From Brachybacterium fresconis (GTDB lineage Bacteria; Actinomycetota; Actinomycetes; Actinomycetales; Dermabacteraceae): a stretch of 64,000 nt of DNA. Below, piece by piece: positions 1 through 12,190 of this stretch. A model generated the notes under the pieces. It worked only from the letters and a program-made list of their open reading frames with translations. It had not been told where the DNA came from and searched no databases. Within the stretch, counting starts at the first letter, position 1. Every line of letters begins with the position of its first letter. The stretch covers positions 4,154,001 to 4,218,000 of the forward strand of contig NZ_JAGIOC010000001.1 of the NCBI RefSeq assembly GCF_017876515.1, given 5' to 3'. The position numbers were made by a program, and so were the translations under genes.

Positions 1-1182
1 GCCGACGCCGGGGCGATGGGCGGATCCCGCTCCGAGGAGTTCCTCCACCCCACCCCCGTCGGCGAGGACACCTTCGTGGTCTCCGACGGCGGCTACGCCG
101 CGAACGTCGAGGCCGTCACCACCATCGGCCCCGCGCCGCTGGACGCCGCGGCGATGGCCGCGCTGCCGCCCGCCCGGGACGTCACCACGCCCGGCACCGG
201 CACCATCGCGAGCCTCGTGGACCACCTCAACATCCACGAGCCGCGCGAGGACGGCCGGGACTGGCAGCGGACCGACACCCTCAAGGCGCTGGTGTACATG
301 CTCCACCACCCCGACGGCTCGACCCAGCCGCTGCTGGTGATGATCCCGGGAGATCGCGACGCCGATCCCAAGCGGCTCGAGGCCGCCCTCGCCCCGGCCG
401 TCGCCGTGCCGTTCACGGAGGAGGACTTCGCGGCGCACCCCGCGCTCACCAAGGGGTTCATCGGTCCGGTCGGGCTGGGCGAGGACTCCGCCTCGGGGGT
501 CAAGGTGCTGATCGATCCGCGGGCGGCCGACGGGACCCGCTGGGTCGTCGGCGGTCTGGCGCCGGACGTGCACACGATCGATGTGGTGCCCGGGCGGGAC
601 TTCACCCCGGACGGGTACCTCGAGGCCGCCGAGGTGCGCGAGGGCGATCCCGCCCCTGACGGCTCCGGCCCCCTGCATCTGACCCGCGGCATGGAGATGG
701 GGCACATCTTCCAGCTCGGCCGGAAGTACGCCGCGGCGCTGGACCTGCGGGTGCTCGACGTCAACGGCAAGTCCGTCGTGGTGACCATGGGGTCCTACGG
801 GATCGGGGTCACCCGCGCGGTGGCCGCGATCGCCGAGCTGAACCATGACGACAAGGGCCTGGTGTGGCCCCGCCGGATCGCCCCGGCCGACGTGCACATC
901 ATGGCCACCGGCAAGGGCCAGGAGGTGTACGACGAGGCAGAGCGGATCGCCTCCGAGCTCCAGGCCCGGGGCCTCGAGGTGCTCTACGACGACCGTCCGA
1001 AGGTCTCCCCGGGCGTGAAGTTCACCGATGCCGAGCTGCTCGGCGTGCCCACCTCCGTAGTGGTCGGCAAGGGACTGACGACCGGTGTCGTCGAGGTCCG
1101 CGACCGTGCGAGCGGAGCGATCGACGAGGTCCCGCCCCAGGAAGCGGTCGAGGTCGTGCTCACGGCGGTCCGCGCCGGCTGA
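1..1182 (+). CDS. proS: Prolyl-tRNA synthetase, 3' part (5' end outside window)
   Basis: Charges tRNA-Pro with proline in the cytoplasm. The reading frame is open from base 1, so the first in-frame ATG at 16 is internal and the N-terminal catalytic half lies upstream. The visible 393 codons hold the end of the class II core, a YbaK-like editing insertion (around residues 60-200 of the fragment), class II motif 3 with [14 protein letters not shown], and a C-terminal HGTP-type anticodon-binding domain that ends in VVVGKGL. The editing insertion marks the bacterial-type enzyme. A lipoprotein gene converges on it 11 bp after the stop, and I see no clear terminator hairpin in the gap. Confidence 0.95.
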   Translation, partial: ADAGAMGGSRSEEFLHPTPVGEDTFVVSDGGYAANVEAVTTIGPAPLDAAAMAALPPARDVTTPGTGTIASLVDHLNIHEPREDGRDWQRTDTLKALVYMLHHPDGSTQPLLVMIPGDRDADPKRLEAALAPAVAVPFTEEDFAAHPALTKGFIGPVGLGEDSASGVKVLIDPRAADGTRWVVGGLAPDVHTIDVVPGRDFTPDGYLEAAEVREGDPAPDGSGPLHLTRGMEMGHIFQLGRKYAAALDLRVLDVNGKSVVVTMGSYGIGVTRAVAAIAELNHDDKGLVWPRRIAPADVHIMATGKGQEVYDEAERIASELQARGLEVLYDDRPKVSPGVKFTDAELLGVPTSVVVGKGLTTGVVEVRDRASGAIDEVPPQEAVEVVLTAVRAG

Positions 1183-1193
1183 CCCCGGCGCGC

Positions 1194-2285
1194 TCAGTCC
1201 CCGTCGCCGGGCGGCGGGTCCTCGACCTCCAGGCTCGGCAGCGGCCGCATCTGCTCGGCGCGGCCCACCAGCGTCTCCGCCTCCTGCATCGCGGCGACGA
1301 TGGACAGGGGGCGGCGGGCGAACGGCGCCGCCCCGACCAGGGCGACGTGGTCGACCAGCAGGGAGCGGGCCAGCTGCGCAGGCAGACGAGAGGCGGACCC
1401 CTCCTCGAGTGCGCCGTCCGGCAGCGCGTAGACCGCCTGCCGCGGCACCACGGGGGCGCCGTCCTCCTCGGCGAACGTCGCGAGGGTCTCTGCCCGCTGC
1501 CGGTGCCGGTCACGGAGGACGAGGTGCCCCTCGCGCGCGTCACCGCCGGTGCGCGCGGCCAGCACCTCGTGGACATATCCGGTGTACCACTCCGTCTGCT
1601 GCGCCTGCTCGAGCGTGGAGTGGTAGTCCGTCTCCGCCCCGACCGACGGAGGATCCGTCGCGGGCACCTCGCGGCGCGGCCGGATCTCCTCGCTCGTGCG
1701 CAGGTCGCGCACCTCGCCGGCGTGCGCGGCCTGGTGCAGGACGTGCACGCTCCAGGCGGTGCGGGCGGCGATCGCGACCACCGGTCGGGCGAGGGATCCG
1801 GAGACCTGGCGGGCGGCGTCGGCCGCGGTCTCCCGCAGCTGCCCGAGCACGGCGACCAGTCCCGCCGCGTCCTCGGGCGCGTCCGGGGGCGGCGGGGAGG
1901 TGGGCATCGCGGGATCCGACGCCGCCTCCTGCTCCCGCTCGTACTGCGCTCCGGTCAGCAGCGCTGTGCGCTGGACGGGCAGGGTCTCGGCGAGATCCGC
2001 GAGCGCCGCCGTCAGGGCGGAGGATGCCGCGTCCCCGGCATCCGCCTCCTGAGCCACCCTGCCCCGCCCGGCCTCGGCCCGGGCGAGCAGCGTCAGCAGG
2101 TCCGAGCGGTAGAGATCGTCGATCCCCGGGGGAGGGGGCGTGTACGGCGCGGGTCCGCCCAGGCGGATCGGGCCGCAGCCGGTCAGCGCGGCGGGCAGCG
2201 CGAGCACGCCGATCGTGCCCACGGTCAGCAGACGGCGTCGGCTGACCAGGCGGGCCGGGAAGGACGGGCGAGCGGGACGGTGCAC
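1194..2285 (-). CDS. Putative lipoprotein with DUF4439 (ferritin-like) C-terminal region
   Basis: Predicted secreted lipoprotein of about 363 residues. From the GTG at 2285 the protein starts with a basic stretch, a hydrophobic segment and a lipobox ending LTGC, followed by a Pro-rich linker. The C-terminal 140 residues are helical and contain YHSTLEQAQQTEWYTGYVHE and RDRHRQRAETL, which resembles the ferritin-like DUF4439 family often found next to proS and rimP in actinobacteria. The frame is open up to 2384, but the lipobox geometry favours 2285. No Shine-Dalgarno precedes that GTG; a -10-like GAGAAT lies 6 nt upstream, so the mRNA may be leaderless. Molecular function is unknown. Confidence 0.75.
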   Translation of the reverse strand: MHRPARPSFPARLVSRRRLLTVGTIGVLALPAALTGCGPIRLGGPAPYTPPPPGIDDLYRSDLLTLLARAEAGRGRVAQEADAGDAASSALTAALADLAETLPVQRTALLTGAQYEREQEAASDPAMPTSPPPPDAPEDAAGLVAVLGQLRETAADAARQVSGSLARPVVAIAARTAWSVHVLHQAAHAGEVRDLRTSEEIRPRREVPATDPPSVGAETDYHSTLEQAQQTEWYTGYVHEVLAARTGGDAREGHLVLRDRHRQRAETLATFAEEDGAPVVPRQAVYALPDGALEEGSASRLPAQLARSLLVDHVALVGAAPFARRPLSIVAAMQEAETLVGRAEQMRPLPSLEVEDPPPGDGD

Positions 2286-2339
2286 AGGAGGATTCTCGCA
2301 TCGGGACCCCCCGAGGAGGCACCTGCGGCCCGGGGCCAC

Positions 2340-2345
2340 TATCCT
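2340..2345 (+). promoter_or_regulatory. Putative -10 element of the rimP operon
   Basis: The hexamer TATCCT fits the actinobacterial TANNNT -10 pattern and would give a leader of about 65 nt before rimP. No clear -35 is visible. It is the only good candidate in the gap between the divergent lipoprotein gene and rimP. Confidence 0.45.
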
Positions 2346-2415
2346 GGGGGCACACCGCCGGGGCATCGCCCCCGGTGAGCACAAGCATTCATAGGCAGGA
2401 GGAGGTGAGCGAGCG

Positions 2416-3024
2416 ATGAGCGATCCTGACGATCATCCGGCACACACCGCCCTGCGGGACGCGGCGAGCGAGATCCTGACCCCCCATGGCCTCGTGCTCG
2501 AGGAGATCGTGGTGGCGGGTCCCCGCACGCGCCCGGAGGTGCGACTGGTCGTGGACCTGCCCGAGGACAGCCTGGGCAGCGCCGATCTCGACACCGTCAC
2601 CACCGCCTCGCGGGAGCTGAGCGCACGGATCGACGCGGATGACTCCCTGCTGGGACCGGACCCCGTCGTCCTCGAGATCACCACCCCCGGGGTGGAGCGC
2701 GAGCTCACCGCCGCCCGGCACTTCCGCCGCTCCCGGGGCCGGTTGCTGGACCTGACCGTCGCCGACGACACCCGGTACCGGGCCCGCCTGCTCGGTCTCA
2801 CCGCCGGTGACGTGCTCCTGCTGCGCCAGGAGCCCGGGCGCGACGACCGCGGCCGCCCCCGCCGTCGGCCGGCGGGCACCCCCGAGAGACTCGAGATCCC
2901 GCGGGCCGATATCGTCTCCGCCCGGGTGGAGATCGAGTTCGACCCGCCCGCCGACCTCGCGCAGCTGATCGCTGACGCCGAGAGCACCGCATCGGACCCC
3001 ACTGCCACGACGAAGGAGAGCTGA
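2416..3024 (+). CDS. rimP: Ribosome maturation factor RimP
   Basis: RimP assists maturation of the 30S subunit. The 202-residue protein has the family core, including VRLVVDL, the segment from [13 protein letters not shown] onward, and the C-terminal SH3-like domain with [15 protein letters not shown]. Like other actinobacterial copies it has a charged insertion (a Pro/Arg-rich stretch near residue 150) and a Thr/Ser-rich tail. The start is set by a strong AGGAGGAGG 10-20 nt upstream. nusA begins 1 nt after its stop, so the two are probably translated together as the first genes of the rimP-nusA-ylxR-infB operon. Confidence 0.93.
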   Translation: MSDPDDHPAHTALRDAASEILTPHGLVLEEIVVAGPRTRPEVRLVVDLPEDSLGSADLDTVTTASRELSARIDADDSLLGPDPVVLEITTPGVERELTAARHFRRSRGRLLDLTVADDTRYRARLLGLTAGDVLLLRQEPGRDDRGRPRRRPAGTPERLEIPRADIVSARVEIEFDPPADLAQLIADAESTASDPTATTKES

Positions 3025-3025
3025 G

Positions 3026-4033
3026 ATGGACATCGACATGGGTGCCCTGCGGGCCCTCGAGCGCGAGCGCGACATCCGCCTGCCCGTCCTGCTGGACGCC
3101 ATCCGCTCGGCTCTGCACGCCGCCTACCTGCACACCGACCATCCGGTGCGGGACTCCGAGGTGATCATCGACGAGTCCACCGGCGAGGTCGCGGTCATCG
3201 CCCGGGAGCGCGACGGGGACGGCACCGTCCTCGAGCAGTGGGACGACACCCCCGAGAACTTCGGGCGGGTGGCGGCCTCCACGGCGCGGCAGGTGATCTT
3301 CCAGCGCATCCGCGACCTCGAGGACGACGCGGTGCTCGGCGAGTACGCCGACCGGGCCGACGACATCGTCTCGGGGATCATCCAGCAGGGCCGCGATCCG
3401 CGCATGGTGATGGTGGACCTCGGGGAGGTCGAGGCCGTCCTGCCGCCGCACGAACGGGTGCCGGGAGAGGACTACTCGCACGGACGACGGCTGCGTGCCT
3501 ACGTCACCGAGGCACGCCGCGGCCCCAAGGGTCCGCAGATCACGCTCTCGCGCTCCCACCCGAATCTGGTGCGCCGCCTGTTCGCCCTCGAGGTCCCGGA
3601 GGTCGCCGACGGCACCGTCGAGATCACGGGTCTGGCCCGCGAGGCCGGCCACCGCACCAAGATGGCGGTGCACGCGACCGTGCCCGGCGTCAACGCCAAG
3701 GGAGCGTGCATCGGCCCGATGGGCGCGCGCGTCCGCGCCGTGATGAACGAGCTGGCGGGGGAGAAGATCGACATCGTCGACCACGACGAGGACCCCGCGA
3801 CCTTCGTCGCCAATGCCCTCTCGCCCTCGAAGGTGTCCAGCGTGACCGTGATCGACGAGGTGGGCAGAGCAGTGCGCGCGATCGTCCCCGAGGCGCAGTT
3901 CTCGCTCGCGATCGGCAAGGACGGGCAGAACGCCCGCCTCGCCGCGAAGCTCACCGGCTGGAAGATCGACATCCGCCCCGAGGGGGACCCCGACGCCGGC
4001 ACGGTGGTCGACGGGACGCAGGCGAACTCATAG
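3026..4033 (+). CDS. nusA: Transcription termination/antitermination protein NusA
   Basis: NusA binds RNA polymerase and modulates pausing, termination and antitermination. The 335-residue length suits actinobacterial NusA, which lacks the C-terminal acidic repeats of E. coli. Domain order is N-terminal RNAP-binding region (1-120), S1 domain (about 125-195, with [15 protein letters not shown]), KH1 with the [10 protein letters not shown] loop and KH2 with [18 protein letters not shown]. The Shine-Dalgarno GAAGGAGAG is inside the end of rimP, and the gap between the genes is 1 nt, which suggests translational coupling. Confidence 0.95.
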   Translation: MDIDMGALRALERERDIRLPVLLDAIRSALHAAYLHTDHPVRDSEVIIDESTGEVAVIARERDGDGTVLEQWDDTPENFGRVAASTARQVIFQRIRDLEDDAVLGEYADRADDIVSGIIQQGRDPRMVMVDLGEVEAVLPPHERVPGEDYSHGRRLRAYVTEARRGPKGPQITLSRSHPNLVRRLFALEVPEVADGTVEITGLAREAGHRTKMAVHATVPGVNAKGACIGPMGARVRAVMNELAGEKIDIVDHDEDPATFVANALSPSKVSSVTVIDEVGRAVRAIVPEAQFSLAIGKDGQNARLAAKLTGWKIDIRPEGDPDAGTVVDGTQANS

Positions 4034-4103
4034 ATCAGGTGGGCAGGGAGACCTGAGGTGTGGCTCACGCCTCCCGCAGCAGCGAGCCTCGCGGCGTGTC
4101 CGC

Positions 4104-4109
4104 TACACT
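4104..4109 (+). promoter_or_regulatory. Putative -10 element upstream of ylxR/infB
   Basis: TACACT, followed by GGGG, lies in the 162-nt gap between nusA and ylxR and matches the TANNNT -10 pattern. It would add an internal promoter driving ylxR and infB. No convincing -35 is visible, so it remains a candidate. Confidence 0.4.
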
Positions 4110-4195
4110 GGGGAGGCTGTTCGTCGAGGCGCTCCGCAGACCGTCCGCGGTCCTGTGTCCGCCCCGACGAAAGCGTTCGGAACGGAGGTGGAGCT

Positions 4196-4501
4196 GTGGT
4201 CACCCGCTCCTCGGCCTCCCGCCCCGAACGCACGTGCGTCGGGTGCCGTCAGGTGTCCCCGCGCGATCAGCTGGTGCGTCTGGTCCGGGAGTCCGCTCCC
4301 GACGGCGCCGCCCCGCGGGTCCGTCCCGATCCCACCGGATCGGCCGTCGGCCGCGGCGCGTGGCTCCACCCCGACACGTCATGTCTCGACCTCGCCCTGC
4401 GGCGGGGCGGTTTCGCCCGGTCCTTCCGCGGCGCGGTCGACACCGGGCTCCTGGCCCGGGACCTCGAGAATCCCGATTTCACCCGAACGTGGAACAGGTA
4501 G
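4196..4501 (+). CDS. YlxR/RnpM family RNA-binding protein (DUF448)
   Basis: Small basic protein of 101 residues of the YlxR family, whose members bind RNA; the Bacillus protein modulates RNase P (established for the family, inferred here). Hallmarks are RTCVGCRQVSPRDQLVRLV at the start and the GRGAWLHPDTSCLDLALRRGGFARSF segment that follows. The open frame extends upstream to 4058, but the GTG at 4196 has a GGAGG 7 nt before it and starts the conserved part, so it is preferred. It sits in its usual place between nusA and infB. Confidence 0.85.
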   Translation: MVTRSSASRPERTCVGCRQVSPRDQLVRLVRESAPDGAAPRVRPDPTGSAVGRGAWLHPDTSCLDLALRRGGFARSFRGAVDTGLLARDLENPDFTRTWNR

Positions 4502-4596
4502 AAGAACCATGGACATCCGATGAGTACTCACCCATGAGCACCCTCAGGAATTGATGGTCCGCGCCCTCTTGTCGGCCGGACCGAGACAGGAGAAAT

Positions 4597-7500
<2,904 letters not shown>

Positions 7501-7506
7501 TCCGAT

Positions 7507-7540
7507 GACGGGTCGGGCGACCTCGCTCGCCCGACCCGTC
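7507..7540 (+). terminator. 14-bp perfect hairpin after infB
   Basis: Arms 7507-7520 and 7527-7540 are perfectly complementary around a 6-nt loop. There is no T-run, as is common in high-GC actinobacterial terminators. It begins 6 nt after the infB stop and probably terminates or attenuates transcription before the methyltransferase gene. Confidence 0.75.
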
Positions 7541-7561
7541 GACGCGGGGGAGGAGCGACGC

Positions 7562-8665
7562 ATGGAGACGACGTCCCTCCTCCTCCGCGCCCCCTCGGCC
7601 AACCGGGTCTACACGGCGGCGGCCGGGCCGCTCGCCCGGGCCGAGGCACGCTGGGTCCTCGGCGCCCATCTCGGCACCGCCCCGGAGGCGCGCGAGCGCC
7701 GTATCGGCGGGATGGACGCCCTGGAGATCCATGCGTCCGAGCTCGCCTCCGACGAGGGCGCTCGCCTGCTGGGCTCGCTCTCGGCGACGCTCGGGGTGCT
7801 CGACCTCGTCGAGGACGATCCCGAGACCCCTGTGCTGCGTCCGCGCAACCCGCCGGACCTGTTCCGCCATCCGGCCGACCTGGAGACCATCCTCAAATAT
7901 CCGGGCAAGACCAATGAGCAGTTCACCGCGCTGCTGGTGAACCTCGCCGCCGCGCTGAGCACGCGGCGGTCCGGCCTGTTCGACGGCTCGCTGTCCCTGC
8001 TCGATCCCCTGTGCGGACGAGGCACCACCTTGAACCGGGCGCTGCGGCTCGGCCTCAGCCCGCTGGGTGCGGACCTCGACCGCACCGACCACGAGGCCTA
8101 TCGGGCCTTCCTGTCCACCTGGCTGCGCGACCACCGCTACAAGCACACCGTCTCCGCCACGGCGCTCACCGTGCACGGCGAGCGTCTCGGTCCCCGCCTG
8201 GACGTGGAGCTCGCCGCCGACAAGCAGACCCTGCGCGCGGGGCGCGGTCAATCCCTGACCATGCTCTGCTGCGACACCACCCGCCTCGGGGAGCTGCTGC
8301 CGGCCCGCTCCGTCGACGCCCTGGTGGCAGATCTACCCTACGGCGTCCAGCACGGCGCCCGCGCCGACGGCGCCTGGCAGCGATCTGCGCGCGAGGTGCT
8401 GCGCTCCGCCGCCGACGGGTGGCGTCGCCTGCTGCGCGACGGGGGCGGCCTCGCCCTCGCCGTCAACCGCCGCACCCTCGACCACGAGGCCGCCGACGAG
8501 GTGCTCGCCGCCGCCGGCTTCCGGATCCTCAGCCGCGACGGCGCCTTCCGCCACCGCGTGGACCGCTCCATCGACCGCGACGTCCTGCTCGCGGTCCCCA
8601 CCGACCACCCCCAGCTCGAGCAGCTCTCAGCTCTCGACGCCGACCAGGAGACTGACCGACCATGA
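7562..8665 (+). CDS. TRM11-like SAM-dependent RNA methyltransferase
   Basis: Predicted class I methyltransferase of 367 residues. SAM motif I is [16 protein letters not shown], motif IV is DLPYG near residue 255, and the end of the fold is [16 protein letters not shown]. The D-L-P-Y signature belongs to the (N/D)PPY group that methylates exocyclic amines, and the fold resembles TRM11/RlmL-type guanosine N2-methyltransferases. No THUMP domain is obvious, so the substrate (tRNA or rRNA) is inferred. The start at 7562 has GGGGGAGGAG upstream; the longer open frame from 7418 overlaps infB and is rejected. Its stop overlaps the rbfA start (ATGA), which ties it to ribosome assembly genes. Confidence 0.8.
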   Translation: METTSLLLRAPSANRVYTAAAGPLARAEARWVLGAHLGTAPEARERRIGGMDALEIHASELASDEGARLLGSLSATLGVLDLVEDDPETPVLRPRNPPDLFRHPADLETILKYPGKTNEQFTALLVNLAAALSTRRSGLFDGSLSLLDPLCGRGTTLNRALRLGLSPLGADLDRTDHEAYRAFLSTWLRDHRYKHTVSATALTVHGERLGPRLDVELAADKQTLRAGRGQSLTMLCCDTTRLGELLPARSVDALVADLPYGVQHGARADGAWQRSAREVLRSAADGWRRLLRDGGGLALAVNRRTLDHEAADEVLAAAGFRILSRDGAFRHRVDRSIDRDVLLAVPTDHPQLEQLSALDADQETDRP

Positions 8666-9153
8666 ATGACAACCCCCGCGCCCTCAAGCTCGCCGACCGC
8701 ATCAAGGTCATCGTCGCGACCATGCTCGACACCCGGGTCAAGGACCCGCGGCTCGGGTTCGTGACCATCACCGATGTGCGCGTGACCGGCGACCTCCAGC
8801 ACGCCACGATCTTCTACACCGTCTTCGGCACCGACGAGGAGCGGGAGGGCACCGCCGCCGCGCTCGTCAGCGCCACGGGGATGCTGCGCCGCGAGGTGGG
8901 CCGCCAGACCGGCGTCCGCCTCACCCCGACCCTCGAGTTCATCGCCGACGCCATCCCCGAGAACGCACGCGTCATCGAGGACCTCCTGAGCGAGGCGCGC
9001 GGCCGCGATGCCGAGCTCGCCCGCTCGAAGGAGGGTGCCGCCTACGCCGGGGAGGCCGACCCCTACCGCACCCCGCACGAGGAGCAGGACGACGACGGGA
9101 CCGGCGACGTCGACCCTGCCGGGATCGACGGGCGCGGTCGCGAGGAGGCGTGA
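8662..9153 (+). CDS. rbfA: Ribosome-binding factor A
   Basis: RbfA is a KH-fold factor that helps 16S rRNA 5'-end processing and 30S maturation. The 163-residue protein has the family core ([20 protein letters not shown], then [20 protein letters not shown]) and the [23 protein letters not shown] segment. The last 45 residues form an acidic, probably disordered tail. Both ends overlap neighbours: the ATG overlaps the methyltransferase stop by 4 bp, and the stop overlaps the truB GTG by 4 bp, so the three genes form a translationally coupled unit. Confidence 0.95.
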   Translation: MNDNPRALKLADRIKVIVATMLDTRVKDPRLGFVTITDVRVTGDLQHATIFYTVFGTDEEREGTAAALVSATGMLRREVGRQTGVRLTPTLEFIADAIPENARVIEDLLSEARGRDAELARSKEGAAYAGEADPYRTPHEEQDDDGTGDVDPAGIDGRGREEA

Positions 9154-10103
9154 GCGCCCCGCACGGGATCCTGCTGGTCGACAAGGCACCGGACCGCACC
9201 AGCCACGACGTCGTCGCCCGGGTCCGCTGGCTGCTGGGGACCAAGAAGGTCGGGCACGCCGGCACCTTGGATCCGATGGCCACCGGACTGCTGATCCTCG
9301 GCATCGGGCAGGGCACCCGTCTGCTCACCCATCTGGTGGGCCTGGACAAGACCTACGAGGCCACGATCCGCCTGGGCCGCGCCACCACCACGGATGATCG
9401 GGAGGGCGAGGAGCTCGGCGAGGTCGTGGATGCGAGCGGGCTGGAGGACGCCGCGATCGCTGAGCGGCTCACCTCGCTGTGCGGTGACATCGAGCAGGTC
9501 CCGTCCACCGTCAGCGCCATCAAGGTCGACGGCCGTCGCGCCTACGCCCGGGCGCGGGCCGGTGAGGACGTCGAGCTCGCCGCACGCCCCGTGCGGATCT
9601 CCCGCTTCGAGCTCACCGCACGACGCACCGACGGCCCGTATCTCGACCTCGACGCCGTGATCACCTGCTCCTCGGGAACCTACGTGCGCGCCCTGGCCCG
9701 CGACCTCGGCGCCGCCCTCGGCGTGGGCGGACATCTCACGGCCCTGCGCCGCACCAGCATCGGTCCCTTCGCCGCAGCGGACGGAACGCCCGTCCCTGCC
9801 CGCGGCGAGGGCGACGACGTCGAGCTGCCGCTGCACGGACTGGGGGACAGCGCCGCCCGCGTGCTGGCGACCCTCGACGTCGACGAGCAGGGAGCCCGCG
9901 ATCTCGCCGACGGCCGGCGCATCTCGCGCGGCGCAGAACCCTTGCCGGCCCCCGCGGGTCTGCGAACCGGCCCGCGCACCGGGAGCGAGGAGGGCGAGCT
10001 CGTCGCCGCCCTCGGCCCCGACGGGGTCCTGTGCGCCGTGCTCCGCCCCCGGGGCGAGCACTGGCAGCCCGTGCTGGTGGTCCCGGCCGACGCCCGCAGC
10101 TGA
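9150..10103 (+). CDS. truB: tRNA pseudouridine(55) synthase TruB
   Basis: Makes pseudouridine at position 55 of the tRNA T-loop. The 317-residue protein shows [17 protein letters not shown], the catalytic segment [16 protein letters not shown] with nucleophile Asp41, and [13 protein letters not shown] and [14 protein letters not shown] further on. The GTG start at 9150 overlaps the rbfA stop (GTGA). The C-terminal 90 residues vary and look like the actinobacterial TruB tail. The gene is followed by a short tandem repeat and a terminator it shares with the convergent L,D-transpeptidase. Confidence 0.95.
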   Translation: MSAPHGILLVDKAPDRTSHDVVARVRWLLGTKKVGHAGTLDPMATGLLILGIGQGTRLLTHLVGLDKTYEATIRLGRATTTDDREGEELGEVVDASGLEDAAIAERLTSLCGDIEQVPSTVSAIKVDGRRAYARARAGEDVELAARPVRISRFELTARRTDGPYLDLDAVITCSSGTYVRALARDLGAALGVGGHLTALRRTSIGPFAAADGTPVPARGEGDDVELPLHGLGDSAARVLATLDVDEQGARDLADGRRISRGAEPLPAPAGLRTGPRTGSEEGELVAALGPDGVLCAVLRPRGEHWQPVLVVPADARS

Positions 10104-10126
10104 CCCGCCCGCAGCGGAACCAACGA

Positions 10127-10216
10127 CGGTGGTCCCGCCGCTCGCGGCCCCGTCGGCGGTGGTCCCACCACCCGCGGCCCCGTCGGCGGTGGTCCCACCA
10201 CCCGCGGCCCCGTCGG
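10127..10216. repeat. Three tandem 30-bp repeats downstream of truB
   Basis: Units at 10127-10156, 10157-10186 and 10187-10216, followed by a partial fourth unit. Units 2 and 3 are identical; unit 1 differs at a few positions. In units 2 and 3 the sequence contains GGTGGTCCCACCACC, a 6-bp stem with a 3-nt loop. The period is a multiple of three, so a decapeptide repeat appears in one frame on each strand, but no convincing gene carries it. Likely a minisatellite in the 3' region of truB. Confidence 0.85.
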
Positions 10217-10253
10217 CGGAGGATCCGCCCGGCGCGGAGCCGCCCTACGAGAT

Positions 10254-10289
10254 CGGCGGCCCCTCCCGAGAATTCGGGAGGGGCCGCCG
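10254..10289. terminator. Bidirectional terminator hairpin, truB/L,D-transpeptidase
   Basis: A perfect 16-bp stem (10254-10269 with 10274-10289) encloses a 4-nt loop, GAAT. It lies between the convergent ends of truB and the minus-strand L,D-transpeptidase gene, the expected place for a shared terminator. Confidence 0.85.
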
Positions 10290-10316
10290 TCGCGGGCGGG
10301 GATCAGGCGCGAGAGA

Positions 10317-11900
10317 TCAGGTGTGGACCTCGACGCGGGTGCCCATCGACGCCCAGTCGTACAGCCACTTGGCATCGGAGACCGGCAGGTTGATGCAGCC
10401 GTGCGAGCCCGAGTACCCGAAGGAGGAGCGCCACGGCGCGCCGTGGAAGCCGTAGCCGCGGTGGAAGTACTGCACCCAGGGCACGTCCTCGGTGAGGTAG
10501 TACTTCGGATGCCCCTCGGGGTAGTAGGCGGCGTTGGTCATGTCCTGCTGGTCGTAGCGCAGGTAGATCTCGTAGGAGCCGGTGGGCGTCTCATTGCCCT
10601 CCTTGCCGTCGACCATCGAGCGGGGTCCCCACACCGGGGTGTCGCCGACGTAGGCGGTGACGGTCTTGTTGGTCAGGTCGACGTCGATCCACTTCTCGCC
10701 GGTGGGCTCCGCGGCCTCCTCGGACTCCTCCTCGTCGGTGCCCTTCTCGTCCGTGGCCTTCTCCTCGGAGTCCTTCTTGTCGGAGTCCTTCTCGTCCTTC
10801 TTCTCGTCGTCCGTGGACGGCGCGTCGACCTCCTCGACCTCGGCCTCGACCGTCTTGGTCTCGAAGGCCGCCTCGAGGGGCGTGGTGCCGTTCAGCGCCG
10901 CGATCAGCTCGTCGGCGACCGCATCGGAGTTGGTGATCTTCAGGCCGTCCTGCTTCTCGGCGACGACCTTGACGACCTCGCCGTCCTCATCGACCTGCTC
11001 GATGCCGTCCTTGACCTCGACGGAGTCCTGGTCGGCCTGAGCGGCGACCCACTCGCGCACCGCATCCTCGTCGACGGAGACGGTCAGGGCCTTGCCGGAG
11101 TCGTCGGGGGCGACCGACAGCCAGCCGCTGCGGCGCTCCGGCGAGACGTCGTGGGTCGCGCCGTCGGCCCCTTCGATCGACATCGGCTGCTCGAGCAGGG
11201 AGGAGACGGCGCCGACCGTCTTCTCGGCCTCCGCGGTAGTGATCGCCGGGGCGATCTCCTCGATCGGCTGCTCGACGCTGAAGTCCTCCAGTGCGGGCGC
11301 CTTCTGCGTCACGGAGTCCACCAGGACCTGCGGGTCCACGCCCTGACCGTTGGTGCCGGGGACCGCCTTCCAGCTCTGGGCGTCCTCGTCGAAGGAGACC
11401 TTCGCGTCGACCGGCTCGGTCTTGTCCTCGGGGATGAGCCCGGAGGCGAAGTCCGCGACCGCGGCCTCATCGACGCTGACCACGGGATCGACCGAATTCT
11501 CGCCGGACCAGGTGGAGGAGACGATCTCCGAGAAGGACCCCTCGGTGTCGACGGCCGCCTGGGCGGTGGCCTCGGCATCCACGGTGACCCCGAGATCGGC
11601 GAGCGAGACCTCGTGCTCCTGGTCGCCGGCGGTGACCGTGACGGTCACGGACTTCCCCTGCTCGGCGACGAGCGCGGCGATCTGCTCCGGAGTCTTGCCG
11701 GCGACGTCCTGGCCGAGCACCGTGGTGCCGGGCAGAGCTTTGCCCTCGTACTGCTTGGCATAGGCGAGCGCGCCGGTCGTGAGGACGACGGCGAGGACGG
11801 CGATGACGGCGCCCAAGATGATCAGCGCACGTCGACGGCCGTGGCGGCCGGAGGGTCGGGACGGGCCGCCCGTCGCGGCCTGCTCGGTCACGTTCGTCAT
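10317..11900 (-). CDS. Membrane-anchored L,D-transpeptidase (YkuD domain)
   Basis: Predicted enzyme that makes 3-3 cross-links in peptidoglycan or attaches proteins to it, acting outside the membrane. With the ATG at 11900 the protein has 527 residues: a short cytoplasmic tail rich in Arg, one transmembrane segment (about 25-50, LIILGAVIAVLAVVL), a region resembling duplicated PG_binding_4 (about 55-340), an acidic Glu/Lys/Asp-rich spacer of about 55 residues, and the C-terminal YkuD domain with HGAPW and SHGCINLP. His500 and Cys502 are the predicted catalytic residues. The frame extends to 12035, but ATG 11900 gives the normal N-terminus. The Shine-Dalgarno is weak. Confidence 0.88.
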   Translation of the reverse strand: MTNVTEQAATGGPSRPSGRHGRRRALIILGAVIAVLAVVLTTGALAYAKQYEGKALPGTTVLGQDVAGKTPEQIAALVAEQGKSVTVTVTAGDQEHEVSLADLGVTVDAEATAQAAVDTEGSFSEIVSSTWSGENSVDPVVSVDEAAVADFASGLIPEDKTEPVDAKVSFDEDAQSWKAVPGTNGQGVDPQVLVDSVTQKAPALEDFSVEQPIEEIAPAITTAEAEKTVGAVSSLLEQPMSIEGADGATHDVSPERRSGWLSVAPDDSGKALTVSVDEDAVREWVAAQADQDSVEVKDGIEQVDEDGEVVKVVAEKQDGLKITNSDAVADELIAALNGTTPLEAAFETKTVEAEVEEVDAPSTDDEKKDEKDSDKKDSEEKATDEKGTDEEESEEAAEPTGEKWIDVDLTNKTVTAYVGDTPVWGPRSMVDGKEGNETPTGSYEIYLRYDQQDMTNAAYYPEGHPKYYLTEDVPWVQYFHRGYGFHGAPWRSSFGYSGSHGCINLPVSDAKWLYDWASMGTRVEVHT

Positions 11901-12091
11901 GAGACATCGATCCGATCTCAGCGGCTGTCGTGTCAGCCCCCGCATGAAACGCGGGAGGGCATAGGGGTCCCTCCCCGGCGCCGCCTTGCCCTTCAGGGTA
12001 ACGGAGGGACGGGCAGGGCGACATGACCTCCGCACCGACCTTCGTCACAGCTCGGTCACGTCGCGATCCCCGAGCGGGAGCCCGCGGGCGT

Positions 12092-12097
12092 TACAGT
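12092..12097 (+). promoter_or_regulatory. Putative -10 element of ribF
   Basis: TACAGT lies about 94 nt before the ribF start. The same hexamer occurs at recA, the LysM gene and dinB. No clear -35 is visible. The gap between the divergent L,D-transpeptidase gene and ribF (11901-12190) holds no other obvious feature. Confidence 0.4.
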
Positions 12098-12190
12098 GTT
12101 CCCCGGTGTTCGCCGCCGCATCGCGTGCGCGACCGCCGCGCCACCCGTGGGTGCCCCAGCGCACCCGGCCTGGAAGGACATGACCGCGCC

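Noticed and set aside
10127..10216. CRISPR array
   Set aside because: Units abut directly without spacers.
10129..10455. 108-codon ORF with a Pro/Ala decapeptide repeat
   Set aside because: It crosses a strong terminator hairpin and the end of the L,D-transpeptidase gene; there is no ribosome-binding site. More likely a minisatellite than a gene.
11901..12190. FMN riboswitch before ribF
   Set aside because: The conserved FMN aptamer blocks are not visible in the upstream region.
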